64,000 bases of DNA from Methylocaldum sp. 14B (GCF_002005105.1 NZ_MSCV01000003.1:124001-188000), one strand, 5' to 3'. Shown: positions 8,259-18,181, counted from the stretch's first letter. Notes: generated from the sequence alone by a model not told the origin. Translations and numbers: made by a program.

Positions 8259-9181
8259 GGATGCGGCTCGTTCGCCGGGACTGGCGCACGACGGCGCTGT
8301 TCGTTGCCACCGTGCTCGTGGCGCTGACCTTTGCCGATCCGAAACTCCCGCTGCCGCTTCGGGTCTATCGCTATGCCTTCGTCATCGACATCACGCAAAG
8401 CATGAATGTCCGCGATTACCATGTCGCAAACATGCCGGCGGACCGGCTCAATTTCGTCAAGGAATCGATCCGGCAGGCGGTGCATGATCTTCCGTGCGGC
8501 TCGGAAGTCGGGCTCGGACTTTTCACCACTCAGAGCGTTCAATTACTGTTCGAACCCATAGAAGTGTGCGAACACCTGCGCGTGATCGACGATGTGCTCG
8601 GCCATGTCGACTGGCGCATGGCCTGGGCAGCCAACAGCTTTGTCGCTCAAGGCGTTTATGCCGCTATCCGGGACGTAAAAAACCGAGATCCCGGCATTCG
8701 GCTGGCGCTCTTCACCGACGGCCAGGAAGCACCGCCGCAAACAATACGACCGACATTTTCCGGAAAACCGGGAGAAATCGCTGGCTTGATCGTGGGTGTG
8801 GGCGGATTGCATCCGACCACAGTGCCGAAATACGATCGCGAAAACCGGCTCATCGGTTATTGGGAAAACACCGATATCGCGCAAATGCCGGAATCCAGCA
8901 CAGCCTACGAAACAACCGAGACCGTACCCCGACCGCCGCGCGAAGGCTATTATCTTTCCTGGCTGGACGAAAACCATCTACGCGAACTGAGCGCGACAAC
9001 CGGCCTCCGCTATCATCGCCTGGAAACGCCGGAAGGTCTCATGGACGCATTACGCGCCCCGGAATTCGTCGAGCGCCGCACGACCAAAACCGACATTCGG
9101 TGGCTGCTAGGCATCGCAGCACTCTTGCTGTTCGCGACGGTCTACTTGATTGATGGTGGCGAAGCGTCAAAGAGGACTTGA
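8255..9181 (+). CDS. mxaL: VWA-domain protein MxaL
   Basis: 308 residues: an N-terminal membrane segment (about 12-28), a VWA domain opening with FVIDITQSMN whose metal-site motif is the DxTxS variant (DITQS), strands GLGLFTT and LALFTDGQEA, and a C-terminal membrane segment (WLLGIAALLLFATVYLI). MxaL completes the MxaC-MxaK-MxaL group that is inferred to form a membrane complex for methanol dehydrogenase maturation. The GTG at 8255 overlaps the mxaK stop (GTGA); ATG at 8261 is the alternative. Confidence 0.8.
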   Translation: MRMRLVRRDWRTTALFVATVLVALTFADPKLPLPLRVYRYAFVIDITQSMNVRDYHVANMPADRLNFVKESIRQAVHDLPCGSEVGLGLFTTQSVQLLFEPIEVCEHLRVIDDVLGHVDWRMAWAANSFVAQGVYAAIRDVKNRDPGIRLALFTDGQEAPPQTIRPTFSGKPGEIAGLIVGVGGLHPTTVPKYDRENRLIGYWENTDIAQMPESSTAYETTETVPRPPREGYYLSWLDENHLRELSATTGLRYHRLETPEGLMDALRAPEFVERRTTKTDIRWLLGIAALLLFATVYLIDGGEASKRT

Positions 9182-9184
9182 GCG

Positions 9185-9400
9185 ATGTCTTTCGGGAAAA
9201 TTCTCATCTACGTCGGTATCGGCCTGTTTCTGCTCGGATTGGTCCTATCCTACGCCCCGGGACTGTTCGGCTGGTTCGGAAAGCTTCCCGGTGATATCCG
9301 GATTCAGGACGAGAACCGGTACATATTCATCCCCATCACCTCCATGATCATCATCAGCCTCGCGCTGACTCTGCTGATCAACCTGTTCTTTCGTCGCTAG
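9185..9400 (+). CDS. DUF2905 family small membrane protein
   Basis: 71 residues with two membrane helices (about 5-24 and 48-67) joined by the family hallmark GKLPGDIRI and the nearby RYIFIPITS segment. The function of DUF2905 is unknown; it is widespread and not a known part of mxa clusters. It starts 3 bp after mxaL, so it is probably the last gene of the operon, although it may be a passenger. Confidence 0.8.
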   Translation: MSFGKILIYVGIGLFLLGLVLSYAPGLFGWFGKLPGDIRIQDENRYIFIPITSMIIISLALTLLINLFFRR

Positions 9401-9553
9401 CCGGCGTCACAACCGCCGAGCTCGCGTCCATCGTCGCAGCTTCATCTAGCCGCGTGAACACCAGCACGGGTTTCCGCTAATGCCATATCAACTTATTGTT
9501 TTATTAGCATATTCTGTAACTCCTTTGGTCACGACCCGGTACGTTAACCCAGT

Positions 9554-9569
9554 ATTCGGGAACAAGAAT
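9554..9569. promoter_or_regulatory. ATTC-N8-GAAT palindrome, possible SqrR/BigR-type operator
   Basis: The two 4-base arms are exact. From memory of the family literature, this is the motif described for the persulfide-sensing repressor SqrR. It lies about 185 bp before fccA, a sulfide-oxidising gene, and the window encodes a regulator with the matching cysteine spacing at 29717-30028. Two fixed tetramers give roughly one chance hit per 65 kb, so the location, not the motif alone, is the evidence. Confidence 0.35.
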
Positions 9570-9671
9570 CCGCCCAGAAAGCGGCCGCGGCATGGAAATT
9601 TCAGTACATCCCGTAGGGTTACCGAAACACACCCGAAACCTGCCCCCCACCAAGGGCGACAGAGAAACGTC

Positions 9672-9707
9672 CCGTCGCGCGGGGAAACTTAAGTGACCGC
9701 GCGACGG
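9672..9707. repeat. Perfect 11-bp inverted repeat in the fccA leader
   Basis: The arms CCGTCGCGCGG (9672-9682) and CCGCGCGACGG (9697-9707) pair perfectly around a 14-base loop. No T-tract follows, so it is not a normal terminator. It ends 47 bp before the fccA start and could be an mRNA-stabilising hairpin or an operator. Confidence 0.7.
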
Positions 9708-9754
9708 CAAACGAATTGGCCAAACCTCATTAACGTCACCGAGCGAGGTAACAC

Positions 9755-10075
9755 ATGCGTAAATCGTTTTACCCCCTAAGAACGTGTTTCGTATTGATTA
9801 CTGCCACGGCCACTCCACTAAGCGCCTTTTCCGAGCCTCCCGCCGGACGTCTCCTTGCCGCGCAATGCGCGCAATGTCACGGAACCGACGGTTCGGGCTA
9901 CGAGTCGCTGGCAGGGGAGTCTGCCGACGAGTTGTATGACGAGCTGATCGAAAGAAAGTACCGCCCGGTCGAGGACATCATGGACAGGCAAGCCCGCGGT
10001 TATACCGATGATCAACTACGGTTGATCGCCGACTACCTTGGCTCGCTTCCGCGAGCCTCGTCCTCGGACGACTAG
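9755..10075 (+). CDS. fccA: Flavocytochrome c sulfide dehydrogenase, monohaem cytochrome subunit
   Basis: 106 residues with a signal peptide (cleavage likely near residue 26, SAFSEPP) and one haem-binding CAQCH (C38, C41, H42). Further on, DIMDRQARGYTDDQLRLIADYLGSL carries a likely methionine ligand and the usual C-terminal helix of class I cytochromes c. It is followed directly by the flavoprotein subunit, so it is taken as the cytochrome subunit that receives electrons from sulfide oxidation in the periplasm. It is shorter than the dihaem FccA of phototrophs, so only one haem is present. Confidence 0.83.
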   Translation: MRKSFYPLRTCFVLITATATPLSAFSEPPAGRLLAAQCAQCHGTDGSGYESLAGESADELYDELIERKYRPVEDIMDRQARGYTDDQLRLIADYLGSLPRASSSDD

Positions 10076-10125
10076 CCTCCTACCGCAGGACCAATGACGC
10101 CAACTCCCGACAGGAGAGACTAAAT

Positions 10126-11397
10126 ATGACTGCTTTCAACAGACGGCAATTTCTAAAACTCGCCGGCGCAACCTCGCTTGTTGCGGCCATACCCAGAAGT
10201 TTGAGCGCCGCGACACCGCTCTCGAATCGAGTCGTCATCATCGGCGGAGGCTTCGCTGGCGCAACGGCCGCCAAATACCTCAAACATTGGGACAATACCA
10301 TCGATGTCACCCTGGTTGAGCCCAACGCCACACACTACGCCTGTATTTTGTCCAACCTGGTCATCACCGGCGCCATCTCGATGAACCGGATCAACCTAAG
10401 CTACGACGGTTTAAGAAATCGAGGCGTCAAGATCGTCCAAGCCATGGCTGCCGCCATCGACCCGGTCGGTAGCAAGGTGGGTCTGTCGAATGGCGCCACA
10501 CTAGACTACGAGCATCTGATCCTTGCGCCCGGCATCGACTTCATCAACCCGAATCCGGCCGGAGCCGAACGTCTGTACGACCCGAACCTGACGCCCCACG
10601 CCTGGAAAGCCGGGCCCCAGACTACCCTGCTCAAGAATCAATTGGCGGCCATGCCGGACGGTGGCGTGTTCGTCATGAACGTCCCCAAAGCGCCCTATCG
10701 CTGCCCACCCGGCCCATATGAGCGTGCATGTATCGTCGCCGCTTATCTGAAGCGCAAGAAGCGACGTTCGAAGATCATCGTGCTGGATGCGAACCCAGAC
10801 ATCGTGGCCGAGCCGCATACATTCGGCACGGCATTCAGCCAGACCTATGCAGGAACGCTCGAATACCACGCCAACGTAGGCATTACCCAAGTCAATTCAT
10901 CGCTCAAGACAATAGACACCACGATCGGCACGTTGTCGGCGGACGTGCTCAACATGATTCCCAACCAGAAAGCCGGACAGATCGTCTTCGACGCCGGCGT
11001 GGTCAACGATCCGACGGGCCGATGGGCGACGGTCGATCCGCTGACTTACGGTTCAACCGTCTACGAAAACATCTATGTGATCGGCGATTCTCAGGCAACG
11101 GCACAACCGAAGTCCGGCCACATGGCGAACTCCCAGGCCAAAGTTTGCGTCGACTCGATCATCCGCGCGTTCGTCGGCGAAACACCGGACCCGCAGCCGA
11201 CGACCAATTCGGCCTGCTTCAGCCCCATCACCGAGACCGAAGCGTCGTGGTTGACTGCGGTTTACCAATACGATCCGACAACGCACAGCATGAAGCGCGT
11301 CGAGGATTCGTTCGGCGAAGCGGCGGAGCCGTCGTCGGAAAATTACGAGCACATGTTCCATTGGGCCGACAACATCTTCGCGGATTCGTTTAGGTAG
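10126..11397 (+). CDS. fccB: Flavocytochrome c sulfide dehydrogenase, flavoprotein subunit
   Basis: 423-residue periplasmic FAD protein oxidising sulfide to sulfur or polysulfide and passing electrons to the cytochrome subunit. It starts with a twin-arginine signal (NRRQFLKLAG), then the dinucleotide fold RVVIIGGGFAGATAA near residue 36. The conserved cysteine region CPPGPYERAC and a late NSACFSPI segment fit the redox-active cysteines and FCSD C-terminal flavin-binding domain. The C-terminal half contains the family segment VYENIYVIGDSQ. The start at 10126 follows CAGGAGAG. It lies 50 bp after fccA and is followed by a terminator, giving a two-gene operon. Confidence 0.88.
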   Translation: MTAFNRRQFLKLAGATSLVAAIPRSLSAATPLSNRVVIIGGGFAGATAAKYLKHWDNTIDVTLVEPNATHYACILSNLVITGAISMNRINLSYDGLRNRGVKIVQAMAAAIDPVGSKVGLSNGATLDYEHLILAPGIDFINPNPAGAERLYDPNLTPHAWKAGPQTTLLKNQLAAMPDGGVFVMNVPKAPYRCPPGPYERACIVAAYLKRKKRRSKIIVLDANPDIVAEPHTFGTAFSQTYAGTLEYHANVGITQVNSSLKTIDTTIGTLSADVLNMIPNQKAGQIVFDAGVVNDPTGRWATVDPLTYGSTVYENIYVIGDSQATAQPKSGHMANSQAKVCVDSIIRAFVGETPDPQPTTNSACFSPITETEASWLTAVYQYDPTTHSMKRVEDSFGEAAEPSSENYEHMFHWADNIFADSFR

Positions 11398-11445
11398 GGC
11401 GGCGACCCGCTTTCCACAAGACCGGCCACGCGAGGCCATAAAACC

Positions 11446-11478
11446 GAAGGCCAGCCTAACGCTGGCCTTCACCTTTTC
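11446..11478 (+). terminator. Rho-independent terminator of fccAB
   Basis: Ten-base arms GAAGGCCAGC (11446-11455) and GCTGGCCTTC (11461-11470) pair perfectly around CTAAC, followed by ACCTTTTCT. Confidence 0.8.
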
Positions 11479-11524
11479 TGAAATGCTAGCTCGATTCGGT
11501 AATCAAAATTTCATATTGCGCCCC

Positions 11525-11552
11525 TTGAAAACTAAATCCGCATCGCTATATT
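11525..11552 (+). promoter_or_regulatory. groESL promoter (sigma70-like, possibly also sigma32)
   Basis: TTGAAA (11525-11530) and TATATT (11547-11552) are separated by 16 bp. The preceding bases make CCCCTTGAAA, which also resembles a sigma32 -35 box, but a CCCCAT-type -10 is not evident. Confidence 0.7.
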
Positions 11553-11553
11553 G

Positions 11554-11580
11554 TTAGCAGCTCTCGACAGAGAGTGCTAA
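11554..11580. promoter_or_regulatory. CIRCE element (HrcA operator) before groES
   Basis: The right arm GAGTGCTAA (11572-11580) is an exact CIRCE half-site. The left arm is TTAGCAGCT (11554-11562) rather than TTAGCACTC, so its last three bases diverge; total length 27 bp is as expected. Its place just after the -10 box fits repression by HrcA. Confidence 0.75.
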
Positions 11581-11632
11581 CACTACAGTGTTTTTTTGAG
11601 GTTCAAACTTCTTCAAGGAGAAAACAGTCATC

Positions 11633-11923
11633 ATGAAAATTCGTCCCTTGCATGACCGTATCGTCGTAAAACGCTGGGAAGAAGAAAAAACATCCCCGGG
11701 CGGAATCGTCATTCCCGACACCGCAAAGGAAAAGCCGATCAAAGGCGAAGTGGTTGCTGTAGGAAACGGAAAAGCCCTGGATAACGGTCAAGTGCGCGCA
11801 CTGGATGTAAAAGTCGGTGACAAAGTCTTGTTCGGCAAGTATGCCGGTACCGAAGTCAAAATCGACGGCACCGAATATCTGATGCTGCGCGAAGACGACA
11901 TCATGGGCGTATTCGAAGCCTGA
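11633..11923 (+). CDS. groS: Co-chaperonin GroES
   Basis: 96-residue heptameric lid of the GroEL chaperonin, cytoplasmic. It begins [18 protein letters not shown], has the mobile loop ETKT-type segment ([14 protein letters not shown]) and the typical end [16 protein letters not shown]. The ribosome-binding site AAGGAGAA precedes the ATG. It forms an operon with groL, 42 bp downstream, under the CIRCE-marked promoter at 11525-11580. Confidence 0.98.
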   Translation: MKIRPLHDRIVVKRWEEEKTSPGGIVIPDTAKEKPIKGEVVAVGNGKALDNGQVRALDVKVGDKVLFGKYAGTEVKIDGTEYLMLREDDIMGVFEA

Positions 11924-11962
11924 TCCACGACCTAACGTTCAGACTGATTTTGGAGGAATTAA

Positions 11963-13594
<1,632 letters not shown>

Positions 13595-13621
13595 TCGGTT
13601 GCTTCCACGACCGAGAACACC

Positions 13622-13652
13622 AAAGCCCCGCCGAAAACGGCGGGGCTTTTTC
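13622..13652 (+). terminator. Rho-independent terminator of groESL
   Basis: AAAGCCCCGCCG pairs with CGGCGGGGCTTT around AAAA, followed by a T-tract. A textbook terminator. Confidence 0.92.
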
Positions 13653-13756
13653 GTCTGATCTTATCCCGTTTTTCTATATCAAAAGTTGTTTTTAGAATTT
13701 TTAGGATTGAATCTCGTGTGTTACCTTATCCGTCACGGTTTCTACCCCGATACGAC

Positions 13757-14494
13757 ATGAGTACTCAATTCTTCGATCTCGATCAGCTTAAAGGCGAATT
13801 GGCCGGAAAAAATCCCCGCGCGATTCTCAAGGCGGCGCTGACATGGTTCGACAACATCGCCATTTCCTTCAGCGGCGCCGAAGACGTGGTATTGATCGAC
13901 CTAGCCAGCAAGCTCAAGCCGGGCATTCAGGTCTTCACCTTGGATACCGGTCGCTTGCATCCCGAAACCTACAGATTGATCGAGACCGTTCGGGAGCGCT
14001 ACCCCATTCGGCTGGACGTTCTTTCGCCGGATCGCGTGCAACTGGAAACTTTAGTCAGAGAAAAAGGCTTATTCAGCTTCTACAAAGACGGCCATCACGA
14101 ATGTTGCAGCATCCGCAAGGTCGAGCCGCTTCGCCGGAAGCTTAGTCAGCTGGACGCCTGGATTACCGGTCAGCGACGCGACCAAAACCCGACTCGGGAA
14201 AATTTGGCCGAGATCGAGCTTGACGAAGCTTTTTCCACGCCCGACCATCGCCTGATCAAATTCAATCCGCTCGCGAACTGGTCGTCGGCGCAGGTGTGGG
14301 ATTACATCGAAGCCTACGACGTGCCCTTCAACGAACTGCATCGTAAAGGTTTCGTCAGCATAGGCTGCGAACCTTGCACTCGGCCGATTCTGCCCAATCA
14401 GCATGAGCGCGAAGGCCGGTGGTGGTGGGAAGATGCCGGGAAGAAGGAATGCGGCCTACATGCCGGGAATCTGAAAACAGCTGAAAAAGCTTGA
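13757..14494 (+). CDS. cysH: Adenylylsulfate (APS) reductase, 4Fe-4S type
   Basis: 245 residues of the PAPS/APS reductase family, which makes sulfite from activated sulfate in assimilation. Four cysteines in two pairs (C116-C117 in [12 protein letters not shown] and C204/C207 in GCEPCTRP) are the iron-sulfur ligands that distinguish APS reductases from PAPS reductases. The catalytic cysteine is C232 in KKECGLH. The substrate loop [14 protein letters not shown] is near residue 38. The ATG at 13757 matches the family; a GTG at 13718 would add 13 residues. It faces cysB, with 46 bp between the ends. Confidence 0.9.
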   Translation: MSTQFFDLDQLKGELAGKNPRAILKAALTWFDNIAISFSGAEDVVLIDLASKLKPGIQVFTLDTGRLHPETYRLIETVRERYPIRLDVLSPDRVQLETLVREKGLFSFYKDGHHECCSIRKVEPLRRKLSQLDAWITGQRRDQNPTRENLAEIELDEAFSTPDHRLIKFNPLANWSSAQVWDYIEAYDVPFNELHRKGFVSIGCEPCTRPILPNQHEREGRWWWEDAGKKECGLHAGNLKTAEKA

Positions 14495-14540
14495 GGATCA
14501 ACACCGGCCTTGGCGCATCACCAAGCCGGGCATGCGAAAA

Positions 14541-15557
<1,017 letters not shown>

Positions 15558-15699
15558 TTATACTCTTTTCAATAGCATCATTTCGCAAAGCTCAACTCTA
15601 AGGCTGAATTAATCGCGAAAAGCTACCAACCTCGAGCAGCCCCGAATTTCGGCAAATACTCTATCTCTAGGTAAGATCTGCGAGGACTGCTAAACGCCT

Positions 15700-16222
15700 G
15701 TCGCCGTTGCCGGTATCGTTTCCGACGAACCGGTTCCCGCTCCACCTCAAAACCGACTCGAAACTGCGGAGCGCTTGTATTTCGGGTGCCTCAGGAACAG
15801 GAATTCTTGAAAGCATGGGTCGAGTCGGACCTCCGTTGCGGTGAAGCTGGACAAGTGGGATACGATGCCGTGGCAGGCCATCGGAGCATCGAATTCCGAT
15901 CGGTGACCGTAACCACCGTAAAAGGCGAAGGCAAGGAGTACATCGACCGCGGCCATGCGGTCATTTACCGCGGCACCTACGAAAAGTTTCGCGACGAGGA
16001 CGGATACATCTTTCCACGCGGGGAGCGGATCGCGGCGTGCGAACGCACTTCCGCATGATTACCGAAGATCCTTATGAAGACGATTTCATCGGGATCGAGC
16101 CGTATATCTTACAAGACCCCGCAGCCTGGTGCGCACATCCCGGCACGCGCCGCCCAGTTCAGTTTTCCAAGAGCGGACGACAAATCTTGAGCGATTGTGA
16201 AAACAGCAGCGGCAGCTGCTGA
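15700..16222 (+). pseudogene. Decayed C-terminal part of a SAM-dependent (ArsM-like) methyltransferase
   Basis: Successive frames give pieces in the order expected for one protein: GIVSDEPVP from about 15712, QEQEFLKAWVES from about 15789, VKLDKWDTMPWQAI from 15841, SIEFRSVTVTTVKGEGKE and DRGHAVIYRGTYEKFRDEDG from 15885, then FRMITEDPYEDDF from about 16049 to a stop at 16222, with the tail ending SSGSC. This matches, from memory, the C-terminal third of arsenite-methyltransferase-like proteins. At least three frameshifts and the absence of the N-terminal Rossmann domain show it is not functional. The family name is less certain than the fact of decay. Confidence 0.7.
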
Positions 16223-16254
16223 AACGTGTTCGGTTCAAGACCGACTGTTCACGA

Positions 16255-16284
16255 CAAAAAGGCGCTGCTGACTTCAACAGCGCC
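16255..16284 (-). terminator. Rho-independent terminator of fdxA
   Basis: Read on the minus strand, GGCGCTGTTG pairs with the later CAGCAGCGCC (one mismatch) around a 4-base loop and runs into TTTTT. It lies about 110 bp after the fdxA stop. Confidence 0.85.
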
Positions 16285-16391
16285 CTCGACAGCGGAGATT
16301 GAGACTTTTCAGTTGAGGCGACGAAAAGACGAATTATCGAACCCGATTGAACTCCCCGCCGTATAACTCATCGCTAGCCACGACCTTCCGA

Positions 16392-16715
16392 TTATTTTTC
16401 GAGATATTGCATCTTGTCCGGTTTGCCGTTCCACTCGTCCGCATCTTCCAAAGCTGGCTTGACTTCCGTGATGCTTGGCCACACTTTCGAAAGCTCCGCG
16501 TTCAATTGGATGAATTGTTCCTGGCCCTCCGGAACTTCATCTTCGGAATAAATCGCGTTCGCGGGGCATTCGGGCTCGCATAAAGTGCAGTCGATACATT
16601 CATCAGGATCGATGACTAGAAAATTCGGCCCCTCGTGAAAGCAGTCGACCGGGCAAACATCGACGCAATCGGTAAATTTGCACTTGATGCAGTTTTCGGT
16701 TACTACGAAAGTCAT
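16392..16715 (-). CDS. fdxA: Seven-iron ferredoxin FdxA
   Basis: 107-residue ferredoxin. The N-terminal cluster region reads [20 protein letters not shown] and the second reads [12 protein letters not shown], the pattern of one 3Fe-4S and one 4Fe-4S cluster. A C-terminal extension of about 50 residues ending [10 protein letters not shown] is typical of the FdxA group in gammaproteobacteria. It acts as a low-potential electron carrier; the partner is unknown. It is downstream of the P460 gene on the same strand with a 218-bp gap, so co-transcription is uncertain. Its own terminator follows. Confidence 0.93.
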   Translation of the reverse strand: MTFVVTENCIKCKFTDCVDVCPVDCFHEGPNFLVIDPDECIDCTLCEPECPANAIYSEDEVPEGQEQFIQLNAELSKVWPSITEVKPALEDADEWNGKPDKMQYLEK

Positions 16716-16933
16716 TTCAAATTTTCCTGTAAGCTGTATGGGTTACCAGATAACAGCCTGTTTCGCTCGTTATTGGACTCGGCTCTATGCGTGCAGTTTC
16801 ACCGCCCCGCCAAACCCGTTCCAATCTATCTTGCAAGCAGCAGTGACGGGCAGCCTCTTGAAATTAAGAGGCGCATTTTACATGCACCTGGGGCAATTCC
16901 CAAGCAACCCCCGCCGATATCGTCTTTTCCGGT

Positions 16934-17434
16934 TCAAGGCAAATTGATCGGTCCCGTGAATACCCAATCGTTCTGTTGAACAGTCGTGTGGCAGCCGACG
17001 CATTCCTGTGCAAAATTCGCGTCCTTGCCATAAGGTTCCTGCTTCTCTCCCAGCCAGCGGGCAAAACCCCAGCCGCCCGTTGAAGCATACTTGGCTGAAT
17101 CCTTGATCATGAACTCGGCATGGACGAATTCACCCGGCACCATGGCCGTGGGATATTTGGGATGGTTTTTTTGCTTTACCACCAGCTTGGCCAGCACCGC
17201 TCCATCTGGCCAAGGATTGGTATTTCCGGCTCTCGCCGCAGCAATAGCGACATCATTACCTAAAATGGCACGGAGCGTACTGGTTTCCGGACGCTGAGAA
17301 ACAGCGATTAGCCGCCAATCTTTATAATTCTGCGGGATCGTAATCCCATTCGGAGCCGGTGCTACATTGGACTGTTCCGCCCAAGCAAACGTCGCGATGA
17401 CCGCGGCCCCCAAGATCATCATAATTCTTTTCAC
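16934..17434 (-). CDS. Cytochrome P460 family protein
   Basis: 166 residues with a signal peptide (cleavage near FAWAEQS, residue 20) and a C-terminal haem site CVGCH (C145, C148, H149). The segments GITIPQNYKDWRLIAVSQR, TNPWPDGAVLAKLVVK, VPGEFVHAEFM and GGWGFARWLG are those of cytochrome P460 as known from Methylococcus and Nitrosomonas. P460 oxidises hydroxylamine, to N2O with NO as reactant or intermediate, in the periplasm. Lysines near 82-88 could include the haem-crosslinking residue; without it the protein would be a cytochrome c'-beta, the alternative. The start is a GTG with AGGAG eight bases upstream. It diverges from the haemoglobin gene. Confidence 0.85.
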   Translation of the reverse strand: MKRIMMILGAAVIATFAWAEQSNVAPAPNGITIPQNYKDWRLIAVSQRPETSTLRAILGNDVAIAAARAGNTNPWPDGAVLAKLVVKQKNHPKYPTAMVPGEFVHAEFMIKDSAKYASTGGWGFARWLGEKQEPYGKDANFAQECVGCHTTVQQNDWVFTGPINLP

Positions 17435-17639
17435 TGCAAAATCTCCTCTGAGAGTCGTAAAACTTGCCCCCTAGCGAAGACGAACACACGTTATCACCGG
17501 CACTTCACTCGAATAAGGTAAATCCAGCGCTACCGATCGTCGAACCTTGCCAAGGTGTTGCGTCTAGCGGATGCCGGGGACAAAGGCAGCCGATTTTCGG
17601 TCTTTTTGTCCAAGCCTGCAATCCGCAAACCTAGGCCGA

Positions 17640-17669
17640 TTGACAGAGTAGCGTACCGTCTCTTAATAT
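17640..17669 (+). promoter_or_regulatory. Sigma70 promoter for the haemoglobin-reductase genes
   Basis: TTGACA (17640-17645) and TAATAT (17664-17669) are 18 bp apart. Transcription would begin near 17676, leaving a leader of about 108 bases before the start codon at 17784. Confidence 0.7.
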
Positions 17670-17690
17670 TCATCGAGCACGCATATTAAG
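17662..17690. promoter_or_regulatory. Inverted repeat overlapping the -10 box
   Basis: CTTAATAT (17662-17669) and ATATTAAG (17683-17690) are perfect 8-bp arms with a 13-base spacer, covering the -10 box and start point. The position suits a repressor; which one is unknown. Confidence 0.5.
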
Positions 17691-17696
17691 TGCAAT

Positions 17697-17730
17697 AAAC
17701 GCGATTTACGCGTTTTTTTATGCGCGTAAA
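17697..17730 (+). promoter_or_regulatory. Two mutually exclusive leader hairpins (attenuator-like)
   Basis: Hairpin 1 pairs AAACGCG (17697-17703) with CGCGTTT (17709-17715), a 5-base loop followed by T4, which looks like an intrinsic terminator. Hairpin 2 pairs TTTACGCG (17705-17712) with CGCGTAAA (17723-17730) and uses the same CGCG. Only one can form, as in an attenuator. No coding leader peptide is evident. Confidence 0.45.
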
Positions 17731-17749
17731 GATGCATTAATGCTACATG
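17731..17749 (+). promoter_or_regulatory. NsrR-like operator
   Basis: GATGCATTAATGCTACATG fits the gammaproteobacterial NsrR pattern GATGYATTT-N-AAATRCATC at 13 of 18 fixed positions. It lies 35 bp before the haemoglobin start. NsrR represses NO-detoxifying genes. No nsrR gene is in the window. Confidence 0.4.
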
Positions 17750-17783
17750 ATTGACAGAAACCCATAGTTTTGGAGAACTCTAA

Positions 17784-18152
17784 ATGAGCCAAAGTCTTTT
17801 TGAAAAGCTGGGGGGCGAAGCTGCCGTAGACGCTGCCGTCGATATTTTTTACCGCAAGGTCTTGAGCGACGACCGAATCGCCCATTTCTTCGAAAGCGTC
17901 GACATGGAGGCACAAGCGGCCAAGCAGAAAGCATTCTTGACCATGGCATTCGGGGGTCCCCATCACTACTCCGGTCTCGACATGCGGCGAGGCCACGCTC
18001 ATCTTGTCAAGAACGGATTGAACGACGCTCATTTTGATGCGGTGATGGAAAACCTGGCCGCGACCATGCAGGAACTCAAAGTTCCGGAAGAACTTATTGC
18101 CGAAGCTGCGGCCATCGCCGAAAGTACTCGGAACGACGTTCTCGGTCGATAA
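17784..18152 (+). CDS. Group I truncated haemoglobin
   Basis: 122-residue trHbN-type globin: LFEKLGGEAAVDAAVDIFYRK carries the B10 tyrosine (Y23), and the proximal histidine is in MRRGHAHL (H71). Group I truncated haemoglobins bind O2 and NO, and several act as NO dioxygenases when reduced by a partner. That partner is probably the flavin reductase 29 bp downstream. The ATG follows TTTGGAGAA. The control region upstream has a possible NsrR site, in keeping with NO stress. Confidence 0.92.
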   Translation: MSQSLFEKLGGEAAVDAAVDIFYRKVLSDDRIAHFFESVDMEAQAAKQKAFLTMAFGGPHHYSGLDMRRGHAHLVKNGLNDAHFDAVMENLAATMQELKVPEELIAEAAAIAESTRNDVLGR

Positions 18153-18181
18153 CCCGCGGTTTATTCTGGGGAAGGGTCTCG

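Larger units (their letters stand above)
9401..9754 (+). promoter_or_regulatory. Control region of fccAB
   Basis: This 354-bp stretch has no credible gene. It holds a 16-bp motif ATTC-N8-GAAT at 9554-9569 and a perfect 11-bp inverted repeat at 9672-9707. The segment around 9490-9515 is AT-rich, with a TATTCT hexamer at 9510-9515 that could be a -10 box. The ribosome-binding site GCGAGG lies just before fccA. Confidence 0.5.
17435..17783. promoter_or_regulatory. Shared control region between P460 and truncated haemoglobin
   Basis: No gene is present. On the plus strand there is a good promoter (17640-17669) overlapped by an inverted repeat (17662-17690), two mutually exclusive hairpins (17697-17730), and an NsrR-like palindrome (17731-17749), all ahead of the haemoglobin gene. 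The side facing P460 holds its ribosome-binding site but no operator I can name. Confidence 0.6.

Noticed and set aside
9480-9692. A 70-codon plus-strand open frame in the fccA leader
   Set aside because: No ribosome-binding site, unusual composition rich in Arg/Pro/Thr, and it ends inside the strong inverted repeat, so regulatory DNA is the better reading.
16853-16872. Hairpin GCCTCTT/AAGAGGC as a terminator for the P460 gene
   Set aside because: The stem is only 7 bp and no T-tract follows on the minus strand, so termination cannot be claimed.
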